From assembly GCA_034664085.1 (NCBI GenBank), contig JAXDII010000025.1, forward strand, positions 1-64,000: DNA of 64,000 bases, given 5' to 3'. The translations under genes were made by a program, and so were the position numbers. Below, in pieces: positions 50,109 to 58,451 of this stretch (within the stretch, counting starts at the first letter, position 1; each line of letters starts with the position of its first letter). A model generated the notes under the pieces. The model was not told where the DNA came from. It saw nothing but the letters and a program-made list of their open reading frames with translations, and made no database searches. This stretch comes from JACVRW01 sp034664085 (GTDB lineage: Bacteria > Actinomycetota > Thermoleophilia > Solirubrobacterales > Thermoleophilaceae).

Positions 50109-51967
50109 CGGACCTTGTTGACGTAGGCATGGATGTCGCGCGCCACCTTGCCGGGCAGGCCGGGGACCGACTCCAGCTCCTCGCGGCTCGCCGACAGGAA
50201 GCGCTCGGGGGAGCCGAAGTGCTGCAGGATGCTGCGCTTGCGCGCCGGCCCGACGCCCGGCAGGTCGTCCAGCACCGAGCGCGTCATCGCCCGGTCACGG
50301 CGGCCGCGGTGGAACTCGATCGCGAAGCGGTGCGCCTCGTCGCGGGCGCGCTGCAGCAGCTGCAGCTCCGGCGTGTCGTGGCCGAGCAGCAGCGGCGCGC
50401 TCTGGCCCGGCGTGAAGACCTCCTCCACCCGCTTCGCCAGGCTGACCACCGTCACGCCCAGGTCGCGGAACGGGCCGAGCTCCTTCAGCCCGGCCGACAG
50501 CTGGCCCTTGCCGCCGTCGATCACGATCAGCGCGGGCAGCGACGCGAAGCTCTCGTCGTAGTCCTTGTCGTGCGGGCTGCGTTCGCGCTGGGCGACGTAC
50601 TGCGCCATCCGCCGTGAGAGCACCTCTGCCATGGCCGCGAAGTCATCTTGAACTGCACCTCGGATGCCGAAGCGCCGGTAGTCCGACTTCTTCGGGGCTC
50701 CGCCCTCGAAGACGACCATCGAAGCGACCGTGTGCGCGTGCATCAGGTTGGAGATGTCGAAGCACTCGATCCGCATCGGGATCGCCTCCATGCTGAGGGC
50801 GCGCTGCAGGCGGTCGAGCGCCTCGATGCGCTGCGAGCGGCGGCGCTCCGAGCGCAGCCGGTCCTGGTCGAGCGCCAGCCGCGCGTTGCGCTCGGCCAGC
50901 TCGAGGATGCGCCGCTTGTCGCCGCGCTCCGCGTGCCGCACGTCCACGGGAGCGCCGCGGCGCTCGGCCAGCGCCGTCGCCAGCGTGTCGGTGGCCCGGA
51001 CCGCCCGCGGCACGATCACCTGGGGCGGCACCGCGATCGCGCTCGCGTAGTACTGGAGCACGAACTCCTCCGCCACCTCGCCCTCGTCGCGCTCGGCGGC
51101 GTTCTCGAGGTAGAAGCTCTGGCGGTCCTGGAGCACGCCGTCGCGCACCTGGAACACCTGCGCGTTGGCGTCCGTGCCCTCGGCGGCCACGCCGATCGCG
51201 TCGAGCGTGCCGACCGCCTCGTTGGCGATGCGCTGGCGCTCGAGCAGCGAGCGGACCGCCTTCAGGCGGTTGCGCAGCATCGCCGCCTGCTCGAACTCCT
51301 GGTCCTCGGCGGCGCGACGCATGCCCGTGTCGAGGGCGCGCTCGATCTGGCGGTAGCGGCCCGACAGGAAGTCGATGATCGTGTCGACGTTGGCCCGATA
51401 CTCCTCCTTGGAGATGTAGCCGACACAGGGCGCCTGGCAGCGCTTGATGTAGTAGTCGAGGCAGGGGCTGCCGCTGGCCCGGCCGGGGTCGGGGCCGTCG
51501 CAGGTGCGGTACTGGAAGACCTTGCCGAGCAGGTCCAGCGTCTCGCGCACGCGCTTGGCGTTGCTGAACGGGCCGAAGTAGACGCGCCCGCGCCTGTGGC
51601 GCTCGCGGGTGAAGTAGATGCGCGGGTACTCCTCGTCGAGGCTGATCCCGATGTAGGGGTACGACTTGTCGTCGCGCAGGCGGACGTTGAAGACGGGCCG
51701 GTGGCGCTTGATGAACTCCTGCTCCGCCAGCAGCGCCTCGGCCTCGGTCTCCGTGGCGATGAACTCGATGTCGTGCACCTGCGCGACCATCGCCGCGCGC
51801 GGCTTGGAGAAGTGGCCGCCGACGCGCTTGCGGATCGACCGCGCCTTGCCGACGTAGAGCACCTTGCGCTTGGCGTCGCGGAAGAGGTAGACGCCAGGGG
51901 CGTCCGGCAGCGCACGGCGCTGCTGCTTCAGGCGCTCCTCGCGCCGCTCGATCTCGGCTACGGCCAC
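50105..51967 (-). CDS. uvrC: excinuclease ABC subunit C
   Basis: 620 residues, GTG start. N-terminal GIY-YIG nuclease (PGVYLFRD, LYVGKARSIRKRV), a Cys cluster (CDGPDPGRASGSPCLDYYIKRC), a UVR motif, an RNase H-like nuclease (IECFDISNLMHAHTVASMVV; IDGGKGQL), and tandem HhH (LPGVGPARKRSIL, VPGLPGKVARDI). It makes both incisions in nucleotide excision repair with UvrB. It heads a leftward run into rapZ and the glycolytic genes. Confidence 0.96.
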   Translation of the reverse strand: MAVAEIERREERLKQQRRALPDAPGVYLFRDAKRKVLYVGKARSIRKRVGGHFSKPRAAMVAQVHDIEFIATETEAEALLAEQEFIKRHRPVFNVRLRDDKSYPYIGISLDEEYPRIYFTRERHRRGRVYFGPFSNAKRVRETLDLLGKVFQYRTCDGPDPGRASGSPCLDYYIKRCQAPCVGYISKEEYRANVDTIIDFLSGRYRQIERALDTGMRRAAEDQEFEQAAMLRNRLKAVRSLLERQRIANEAVGTLDAIGVAAEGTDANAQVFQVRDGVLQDRQSFYLENAAERDEGEVAEEFVLQYYASAIAVPPQVIVPRAVRATDTLATALAERRGAPVDVRHAERGDKRRILELAERNARLALDQDRLRSERRRSQRIEALDRLQRALSMEAIPMRIECFDISNLMHAHTVASMVVFEGGAPKKSDYRRFGIRGAVQDDFAAMAEVLSRRMAQYVAQRERSPHDKDYDESFASLPALIVIDGGKGQLSAGLKELGPFRDLGVTVVSLAKRVEEVFTPGQSAPLLLGHDTPELQLLQRARDEAHRFAIEFHRGRRDRAMTRSVLDDLPGVGPARKRSILQHFGSPERFLSASREELESVPGLPGKVARDIHAYVNKVR

Positions 51968-51998
51968 CGTGATCGAGGATATGCGGCGCCGGAGCCGA

Positions 51999-52460
51999 TC
52001 AGGCGAGGAGGCGTACTACGGACTCCGCAACACAGGCGGGTTTCTCGGATCCCTCCACCTCGACGGTCCACTTGTAGGCGATCTGGTGCCAGCCGCCGCC
52101 GACCTCGTCGACGGACAGGGTCTCCACGCTCGCGCGGATGCGGCTGCCGGACGGCACCGGGGCCGGGAAGCGGATCTTGTTCCAGCCGTAGTTGAGGCCC
52201 ATCTTGAAGCCGGTGGACTCCAGCAGCTCGGGCCGGAAGCCGTCGATCATCGCCAGCGTGCAGTTGCCGTGCGCGACCGTGGTGCCGAAGGGGCTCTCCG
52301 TCTTGGCGCGCTCCACGTCCACGTGGATCCACTGGTCGTCGCGGGACAGGTCCGCGAACTGGTTGATGTCCTCCTGGGTGACCTCGCGCCACTCGCTCGG
52401 ACCGAGCGTCTGGCCGACGAGCGACCGGAGCTCCTCGATGCCGTTCACTGTGATCGTCAT
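51999..52460 (-). CDS. MaoC-like (R)-specific hydratase
   Basis: 153 residues, hot-dog fold. The hydratase motif is DINQFADLSRDDQWIHVDVERA, with catalytic Asp and His in place, then FGTTVAHGNCTLAMIDGF. It hydrates trans-2-enoyl-CoA or a related thioester. It is divergent from an enoyl-CoA hydratase gene, with only 24 bp between them. Probably a fatty-acid-type beta-oxidation role. Confidence 0.9.
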   Translation of the reverse strand: MTITVNGIEELRSLVGQTLGPSEWREVTQEDINQFADLSRDDQWIHVDVERAKTESPFGTTVAHGNCTLAMIDGFRPELLESTGFKMGLNYGWNKIRFPAPVPSGSRIRASVETLSVDEVGGGWHQIAYKWTVEVEGSEKPACVAESVVRLLA

Positions 52461-52484
52461 GGGCGTTCAGCCTACCCTGCGCGG

Positions 52485-53342
52485 ATGAGCTTCCAGGAGA
52501 TCCGTTACGAGGTGTCCGACGGCGTTCTGACGATCACGCTGGACCGGCCCGACCGGCTCAACGCCTTCACCCACACGATGCAGCACGAGCTGATCGGGGC
52601 GTTCGACCGCTCGGATGCCGACGACGACGTCCGCGCCGTCGTGGTGACCGGCGCGGGACGCGCCTTCTGCGCGGGCGCCGACCTCGGCGGCGGCGGCAGC
52701 ACGTTCGACTGGCGCGAGCGGGAATCCGGCGCCGAGCCGGTGCCGCGCGACGGCGGCGGCCAGGTGTCGCTGCGCATCTTCGACTCGCTGAAGCCGGTGA
52801 TCGCGGCGATCAACGGCCCCGCCGTGGGGGTCGGGATCACGATGACGCTGCCGATGGACATCCGGGTCGCGGCCGAGGGGGCCAAGATCGGCTTCGTCTT
52901 CACGCGGCGCGGCATCGTCCCGGAGGCGTGCTCGAGCTGGTTCCTGCCGCGCATCGTGGGGATCTCCCAGGCGCTGGAGTGGGTGGAGACCGGCCGCGTC
53001 TTCAGCGCCGAGGAGGCCATGGCCGGGGGCCTCGTCCGCAGCGTGCACCCGGCCGACGGCGTGGTCGACGCCGCCCGCGCGCTCGCGCGCGAGATCGCCT
53101 CGGAGACAGCGCCCGTCTCGGTGGCGGTGGCGCGGCGGATGCTGTGGACGATGCTCGGCGCGTCACACCCGATGGAGGCCCACCGCGCCGATTCGCGTGC
53201 GATGTTCGCGCGCGGCCAGTCGGCGGACGCCCGCGAGGGCGTGGAGTCCTTCCTCGAGAAGCGGCCCGCGGCCTTCACCGACCGTGTCAGCGACGGCCTG
53301 CCGGAGCTGTTCCCGGGCGCGGAGGAGCCGGTGTTCCGGTAG
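52485..53342 (+). CDS. enoyl-CoA hydratase/isomerase (crotonase family)
   Basis: 285 residues from ATG 52,485. Crotonase signatures: LDRPDRLNAFTHTMQHEL, VTGAGRAFCAGADLGG (oxyanion hole), INGPAVGVGITMTLPMDIRVA, and FTRRGIVPEACSSWFLPRIV with the expected Glu. It acts on acyl-CoA thioesters. The paired MaoC gene on the other strand suggests a common oxidation pathway. Confidence 0.92.
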   Translation: MSFQEIRYEVSDGVLTITLDRPDRLNAFTHTMQHELIGAFDRSDADDDVRAVVVTGAGRAFCAGADLGGGGSTFDWRERESGAEPVPRDGGGQVSLRIFDSLKPVIAAINGPAVGVGITMTLPMDIRVAAEGAKIGFVFTRRGIVPEACSSWFLPRIVGISQALEWVETGRVFSAEEAMAGGLVRSVHPADGVVDAARALAREIASETAPVSVAVARRMLWTMLGASHPMEAHRADSRAMFARGQSADAREGVESFLEKRPAAFTDRVSDGLPELFPGAEEPVFR

Positions 53343-53369
53343 GGCTGTGGGCGCCTCGGCCGCTCGCGC

Positions 53370-54047
53370 TCAGCCGCGGTGGTACCAGGGCTCGGCGCGC
53401 AGCGCGGCGGCGAGCTCTGCGCGGCCGTCCGCGAGCACGGGCTGGCCGTGGGTGACCAGCACCCTGTCGAAGTCGAGCTCGAGCAGCGGCTCGAGCGTCG
53501 GGTTGAAGCGTTCGCGGTAGAAGCGGCTTACGTCGTCGTCGACGCTGCGCTCCGACCAGACGCGCAGGGCGCCGCCCACCTCGGCCACGGCGTCGCCGAA
53601 GGCGAGCGCGCGATGGCTCGGGAGGTACAGCGGGGTCTCGAAGCGCCGCGGCTTGCCGATCCGGTGCGCCGACACGCCGGCCGGCAGCTCGTCGCCCGGC
53701 TCGAAGGCGCGGAAGCCGGACTCGTCTTCGAGTCGCTTCCGGCACGCGGCGTGGCCCCAGATCGTCGTCTCGAGCCGGTCGCGGTAGCGGTCGCGCAGCT
53801 GCTCAGAGCTGCGCACGTGGTACGGGATCGTTATCAGGATCGCGAGCCGCTCGCCCAGCGCGGACTCGATCAGCTCGAGCACCGGCTCGGGCTCGGGCGG
53901 CAGCAGCGGATCGATCAGGACCGTCTCGTGGCCTGCCTTAAGCGCGAAGCAGGCCACCTCGCTCCCGAAGTCGCCCGGGTGCCACTCGGGGTGCCGTGTC
54001 GTCCAGCGCCAGAGGCCGGTTGCGAGTTGCTCCGGGGCGGCCGCCAC
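53370..54047 (-). CDS. degenerate metallo-beta-lactamase-fold protein
   Basis: 225 residues. The overall pattern is MBL-like: GLWRWTTRHPEW, CFALKAGHETVLIDPLLPP, a strand LAILITIPYHVRSSEQL where the zinc motif HxHxDH should be, LAFGDAVAEVGG, and FDRVLVTHGQPVLADG at the end. The HxHxDH box has been reduced to a single His, so a dinuclear zinc hydrolase is unlikely. It may be a non-hydrolytic relative. It is convergent with the enoyl-CoA hydratase gene. Confidence 0.7.
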   Translation of the reverse strand: MAAAPEQLATGLWRWTTRHPEWHPGDFGSEVACFALKAGHETVLIDPLLPPEPEPVLELIESALGERLAILITIPYHVRSSEQLRDRYRDRLETTIWGHAACRKRLEDESGFRAFEPGDELPAGVSAHRIGKPRRFETPLYLPSHRALAFGDAVAEVGGALRVWSERSVDDDVSRFYRERFNPTLEPLLELDFDRVLVTHGQPVLADGRAELAAALRAEPWYHRG

Positions 54048-54069
54048 TGGGCGGCACTATGGCGGGTCG

Positions 54070-54306
54070 TCAGCCGGCCAGGCGCTTGCGGAGCAGCTCC
54101 TTGCCCTGTTCCGCACCCTTGCGGCTGGTCTCCTGGGCGCGCCGGAAGAAGTCGGCGAGTTCCGAGTCGCCCTCGCGCTCGGAGTCCTGGACGTAGATCT
54201 CGAGCCGGAGCGCGTTGGACAGACACTGCTCCGTGAACCAGATGATGTTGTAGTCCTTGTCCTTGGTGCCGGTGACCTGCCCGGTCTCCGTGTCACTGAT
54301 CGACAT
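54070..54306 (-). CDS. small helical hypothetical protein
   Basis: 78 residues, ATG 54,306 with GGAGAG upstream. It reads as an acidic-basic amphipathic helical protein: GTKDKDYNIIWFTEQCLSNA, LRLEIYVQDSEREGD, then FFRRAQETSRKGAEQGKELL. It probably belongs to a small actinobacterial family, but I cannot name it. No signal or membrane segment. Confidence 0.7.
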   Translation of the reverse strand: MSISDTETGQVTGTKDKDYNIIWFTEQCLSNALRLEIYVQDSEREGDSELADFFRRAQETSRKGAEQGKELLRKRLAG

Positions 54307-54363
54307 TGGAGCTCTCCTCCCCTGGGGATCGGTACCAGACAGTCGTACCCGGGCGGACCGCCG

Positions 54364-55716
54364 TCATTCCACCAGCCTCACCTCCATGCTCCAGGCCGCC
54401 GACGGGTCCCCGGCGCCGCCGAGCAGCCCAAGGATCTTCGCGACGTAGGAGCGCGTCTCCGGATAGGGCGGGATGCACATGCACCCCGCGACCGCGCCCT
54501 CGCCCGCGTTGTAGGCGGCCAGCGCCAGCGGGACCGACGCGAAGCGGCGCAGGAGGTCGCGCATCAGGTGCGCCTGGGCGTCGATCGCCGCGACGGGATC
54601 GAAGGGGTTGTCCAGTCCGACCGCGTCGGCAGTGCCCGGCATGAACTGGGCGATGCCCTGTGCTCCGGCCGGGCTGCGGGCGAACGGGTTGAAGCCGGAT
54701 TCGGCGTAGAGCTGAGCGGCCAGGAGCGCCGCGCCCACGTTCCAGCGCTGCGCCGCGCGGGTGATCGCCTCGTGGTAGGCGGCCGGCACGAACGCCGGCA
54801 GCGTGCGGCCCCGCTCGCCGTCGCCGCGCCCCCCGAAGCCGACCGAGGCCGAGCCGGGGTTCATCGTGTAGCCGAAGTGCCAGGCTTCCCATTCGTAGCG
54901 CTTGATGAAGCCGAACCGGCGGCTGTTGGCTTCGAGCCAGGCGTAGGCCGCCGGCGGTCCGAGGTCGAGCTCCGTGGCGTAGCGGTGCAGGCTCGTGCCC
55001 GGCGGCGCGACCCACTTTGGATCGGGGTGCGCCGCGAACAGGCGCGCCTGCTCGGCGTCCGACCGGTAGCCGGAGGTGACCAGCAACGACAGTCCGGCTT
55101 CGCGCCGCGCAGCCGCGTCCATCCGATCGAAGACCGCGGCGACGTCGGGGCGCATCGGCTTGCCCTGCCGGTAGGCCAGCGGGCCGGAGTAGCCGCCGCC
55201 GCTCGCCTGCCCGGGCATTTCGGGGCCGCCGGCCCCGACGGTGAGCTCGGCGGTCGCCTTCGCACGAACCTCGACCGGGTGCCGCCGACCATCGGGCAGG
55301 CTCACGTCGGCCTCGTCGCGGACGGCAACCGTGACGCGCGTGGGCGCGAAGCGACTCTCGTCGAACGCGACCGCGACCCGCCGCTGCTGGACACCGTTGC
55401 GACGCGCGCCACGCAGCGCTGCCGCCCGGGCCAGCGCGACGTAAGCCGGGCTCGACAGGTACCGCGAGTTTGGGACTCCGCCCTCGAGCACGGCTGGCTC
55501 GAACAGCCGGGTGAAGTTGCGCCGCATCACTTGCGCGGCGGACACAGCCGCGAGATCGGCGGCACGCTGAGAGTGCCCGCGCGCGCCGAGTGCCTGCCCG
55601 AAGCCAAACAGTACGAGCGCGCCGGCCAGCACCGCGGCGAGCACGCCGAGCATGAGCAGGGCGGCCTGGCCGCACTCGCGGCGAGCATCGGTGCTCCGAG
55701 GTTCTCCCAAGGCCAT
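54364..55716 (-). CDS. TadE/G-like anchor + VanY-type carboxypeptidase + lytic transglycosylase fusion
   Basis: 450 residues from ATG 55,716. Residues 1-150: TadE/TadG-like N-terminus with RRECGQAALLMLGVLAAVLA (membrane helix) and SQRAADLAAVSAAQVM. Residues about 190-310: D-Ala-D-Ala carboxypeptidase (VanY/LAS) with TSGYRSDAEQARLF, GTSLHRYATELDLG and EAWHFGY, which keep the zinc His/Asp/His. Residues about 325-440: SLT lytic transglycosylase with AAQLYAESGFNPFARSPAGA (catalytic Glu) and GIAQFMPGTA, then LALAAYNAGEGAV. Two different peptidoglycan-cutting activities are tied to one pilus-assembly-type anchor, an unusual combination. Confidence 0.87.
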   Translation of the reverse strand: MALGEPRSTDARRECGQAALLMLGVLAAVLAGALVLFGFGQALGARGHSQRAADLAAVSAAQVMRRNFTRLFEPAVLEGGVPNSRYLSSPAYVALARAAALRGARRNGVQQRRVAVAFDESRFAPTRVTVAVRDEADVSLPDGRRHPVEVRAKATAELTVGAGGPEMPGQASGGGYSGPLAYRQGKPMRPDVAAVFDRMDAAARREAGLSLLVTSGYRSDAEQARLFAAHPDPKWVAPPGTSLHRYATELDLGPPAAYAWLEANSRRFGFIKRYEWEAWHFGYTMNPGSASVGFGGRGDGERGRTLPAFVPAAYHEAITRAAQRWNVGAALLAAQLYAESGFNPFARSPAGAQGIAQFMPGTADAVGLDNPFDPVAAIDAQAHLMRDLLRRFASVPLALAAYNAGEGAVAGCMCIPPYPETRSYVAKILGLLGGAGDPSAAWSMEVRLVE

Positions 55717-56061
55717 GGACGGCACCCTCGCCGGCCCCGAGTCACGGCTCAACGCGCCTGTGCAACAAGTCAGCGATGCCCACGGAACAGGTGCGCCAGC
55801 ATCCACCCGCTGGAGGGTCCGCTACTGCCCGCGCGTGAGGCTGGCGGGGACGGTCAGAGGAGTACCATTCCTTTAGCTGGCCCTGTGGCCAACAGTCCCG
55901 GCCGAAGAAGCGGTATTACGCCGACTCGCCGGATCCCAGCGCGACGAGGCAACGCACTATTGAGGCGACGGGATCGACTGCGGGGCCAGTTCTTGATTGA
56001 CGACGACCCTGGTCGGGCATGGTTCGTGCGCGTCGCGGTCTGAGCGATAGATTGCTCGTAG
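55717..56061. other. gene-free stretch
   Basis: About 345 bp upstream of the fusion gene and before the small zinc-finger gene. Several short frames cross it, but none has a ribosome site or recognisable product. At its right end, GATTGCTCGTA (56,050-56,060) recurs exactly at 56,456-56,466, upstream of another small frame. Nothing else is seen. Confidence 0.5.
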
Positions 56062-56280
56062 ATGGCGGGTGGCGACCACCCCACAGTTGAGCTGACAGTT
56101 TCCGTCAAGGCGCCGTGCCAGGAGTGCGGCGGCCGGGGCTACATCGAGACGGTGACCGCGGGCGGCCACATCGCTGCCGACCCGACGACGAAATGCCTGA
56201 CCTGCAGCGGTAGGGGTCTCATCCCGGAGGACATGCCCCTCTCTCAGTTCCGAGAGCTACTGGCAAGTCATTTTCGCTAG
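56062..56280 (+). CDS. small DnaJ-type zinc-finger protein
   Basis: 72 residues from ATG. Two CxxCxGxG-type motifs, CQECGGRG and CLTCSGRG, separated by 20 residues, match half of the DnaJ cysteine-rich domain and should bind one zinc. There is no J domain. No Shine-Dalgarno precedes the ATG, so the mRNA may be leaderless, or the start lies differently. Such stand-alone fingers may act as chaperone-like or redox-responsive proteins; function unknown. Confidence 0.72.
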   Translation: MAGGDHPTVELTVSVKAPCQECGGRGYIETVTAGGHIAADPTTKCLTCSGRGLIPEDMPLSQFRELLASHFR

Positions 56281-56534
56281 CGGTTTCGGGCCCGGGACTG
56301 CTACCGCGGCGAGGTCCGCCACGGTGACCGGAAGGCGGACCCCGTCGCCTACCGCGAGCGTGTGCCCGATCCAGTCGGTCTCGACTCCGGGACGGCTAGC
56401 GAAGGTTCGCGCTCCTAGGGGAGGCCGCCTAACCCCGGGTGGTAGTGTGCTTCAGGATTGCTCGTACGTTAGGTCTCACTCTCTCTCTTCCTCTCGCGCG
56501 ACCCCGATAGAGGGACCAGGAAGGCTTGAGGACG

Positions 56535-56744
56535 ATGACGAGCAAAGAGCGACACCGTGCCGCCGAAGGGGCAGCGCGACGGCGAGGTGGACTGCACCGC
56601 GCCGACGGCGACCGCCAGGTTGGGCGGGCCATCAACGCCCGGCACGACCTGGCTACGCGCGGAGTTGGCCGTGCCTGGCTAAACCGCCGCGAGGTCGGCC
56701 GTGCAGATCCTCGCTACACGCACCTCGAGGCCTCGCACGATTAA
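56535..56744 (+). CDS. possible small basic protein
   Basis: A 69-residue frame from ATG 56,535, with GAGGAC just upstream; a TTG at 56,526 is an alternative. MTSKERHRAAEGAARRRGGL is Arg/Ala-rich with no recognisable fold. It lies between two better supported small genes. The high-GC context easily yields such frames, so it may be spurious. Confidence 0.3.
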   Translation: MTSKERHRAAEGAARRRGGLHRADGDRQVGRAINARHDLATRGVGRAWLNRREVGRADPRYTHLEASHD

Positions 56745-56824
56745 GCCAGCCGCCCACGCAGCGAGGGGAACGGCGACGAGCGGCCGACCGCGGAATCCGG
56801 CAGCGACCCAAGGAGGTGGGCACC

Positions 56825-57121
56825 GTGAAAAAAGTCCCCGAGGGGCCGCCAACATCGTTCGTGATCGTCGAGCTAGCGACCCCGCCGCGCCAGGCGTTCC
56901 GCTTCGCGGAGCAGGCGGACGCCCTGCGTCTTGCCGAGCGGCTGCGCCGAGCGGACCCGGATGCCGCCGTCCGGACGCAAACGCCCGAGGAGGCGCGCGA
57001 TGTACTACTCGACCTCGCGTTCCTCCCCGAGGACGCCATTGGCCCGCTGATCATCATGGAGTCGCGGCATCTCGACCGCAAGACCGTGCAGGGCCACTTC
57101 CGAGCGGTATCGAGCGCATGA
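56825..57121 (+). CDS. hypothetical protein
   Basis: 98 residues from GTG 56,825, with AAGGAGGTG about 8 nt upstream, a strong site. Starts MKKVPEGPPTSFVIVELATP, then RFAEQADALRLAERLRRADPD, and ends in a hydrophobic LGPLIIMESRHLDRK-like region. It looks like a small alpha/beta cytoplasmic protein. The family is not recognised. It lies 124 bp before the formate dehydrogenase gene on the same strand. Confidence 0.6.
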   Translation: MKKVPEGPPTSFVIVELATPPRQAFRFAEQADALRLAERLRRADPDAAVRTQTPEEARDVLLDLAFLPEDAIGPLIIMESRHLDRKTVQGHFRAVSSA

Positions 57122-57245
57122 CGCTGAGCACGATCACACGCGATCGAGGAGCCGGCATCACGGCGGCCAATTGCGTCCGTGGGCGATCGGGAGCGGCGCC
57201 GACGCGTCACGAGCCCTGCCAGGCGAGACCGACGAGTGGACCCCC

Positions 57246-58448
57246 ATGACGAACATCATCTGCGTTCTCTATGACGACCCCGAGAGCGGGTATCCGCCGT
57301 CCTACGCGCGCGACTCCATACCCACGATCGAGGAGTACCACGGCGGCCAGAAGACACCGTCTCCCGAGGACATCGACTTCACGCCGGGGGAGCTGCTGGG
57401 CTGCGTGTCGGGCGAGCTCGGGTTGCGCGAGTTCGTGGAAGGACGCGGGCACAACCTGATCGTCACCTCCGACAAGGAAGGCCCCGACTCGGTGCTCGAT
57501 CGCGAGCTGCCTGAGGCCGAGATCGTGATCTCGCAGCCCTTCTGGCCCGCCTACCTGACCGCGGAGCGGATCGCAACAGCGCCCAAGCTCAAGCTGGCGG
57601 TGACCGCGGGGATCGGCTCCGACCACGTGGACATCGACGCGGCCATCGAGAACGGCATCACCGTCGCGGAGGTCACCTTCTCGAACAGCATCAGCGTCTC
57701 CGAGCACGTGGTCATGATGATCCTCGCGCTCGTGCGCAACTACATCCCGTCCTACCAGCGGGTGATCGACAGGGGCTGGAACATCGCCGACTGCGTGTCG
57801 CGGTCCTATGACCTGGAGGGCATGGAGGTCGGGACCGTAGGGGCCGGGCGGATCGGCTCCGCGGTGCTGCGACGGCTCAAGCCCTTCGAGGTGGGCCTGC
57901 ACTACACGGATCGCCACCGCCTCCCCGAGGACGTGGAGCGAGAGCTCGACCTCACCTACCACGAGAGCACCCAGGACATGGTGCCCGAGTGCGACGTGGT
58001 CACGATCAACGCGCCGCTGCACTCCGAGACGGAGGGCCTCTTCGACGACGAGCTCATCGCACAGATGCGCCGCGGCGCATACCTCATCAACACCGCGCGC
58101 GGCAAGATCTGCGACCGCGACGCGATCGTACAGGCGCTCGAGTCGGGCCAGCTCGCCGGCTACGCCGGCGATGTCTGGTACCCCCAGCCCGCCCCGAAGG
58201 ACCACCCCTGGCGGACCATGCCCCACCACGGCATGACCCCGCACACCTCGGGCACCAGCCTGTCGGCCCAGGCCCGCTACGCCGCCGGTACCCGGGAGAT
58301 CCTCGAGTGCTGGTTCGACGACCGCCCGATCCGCGAGGAGTACCTGATCGTTCAAGGCGGCAAGCTCGCCGGGGCCGGCGCGCACTCCTACAGCGCCGGC
58401 GGCGCCACGGGCGGCTCGGAGGGGGCCGCCCGGTTCAAGGCCGGATGA
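57246..58448 (+). CDS. fdh: NAD-dependent formate dehydrogenase
   Basis: 400 residues. A D-2-hydroxyacid dehydrogenase fold of the formate dehydrogenase type: ISQPFWPAYLTAERI, KLAVTAGIGSDHVDIDAAIE, FSNSISVSEHVVMMILALVRN, dinucleotide loop GTVGAGRIGSAVL, INAPLHSETEGLFD, and catalytic PHTSGTSLSAQARY. It oxidises formate to CO2 with NAD+, cofactor-free of metals. ATG 57,246. Formamidase three genes on could supply formate. Confidence 0.93.
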   Translation: MTNIICVLYDDPESGYPPSYARDSIPTIEEYHGGQKTPSPEDIDFTPGELLGCVSGELGLREFVEGRGHNLIVTSDKEGPDSVLDRELPEAEIVISQPFWPAYLTAERIATAPKLKLAVTAGIGSDHVDIDAAIENGITVAEVTFSNSISVSEHVVMMILALVRNYIPSYQRVIDRGWNIADCVSRSYDLEGMEVGTVGAGRIGSAVLRRLKPFEVGLHYTDRHRLPEDVERELDLTYHESTQDMVPECDVVTINAPLHSETEGLFDDELIAQMRRGAYLINTARGKICDRDAIVQALESGQLAGYAGDVWYPQPAPKDHPWRTMPHHGMTPHTSGTSLSAQARYAAGTREILECWFDDRPIREEYLIVQGGKLAGAGAHSYSAGGATGGSEGAARFKAG

Positions 58449-58451
58449 TGG

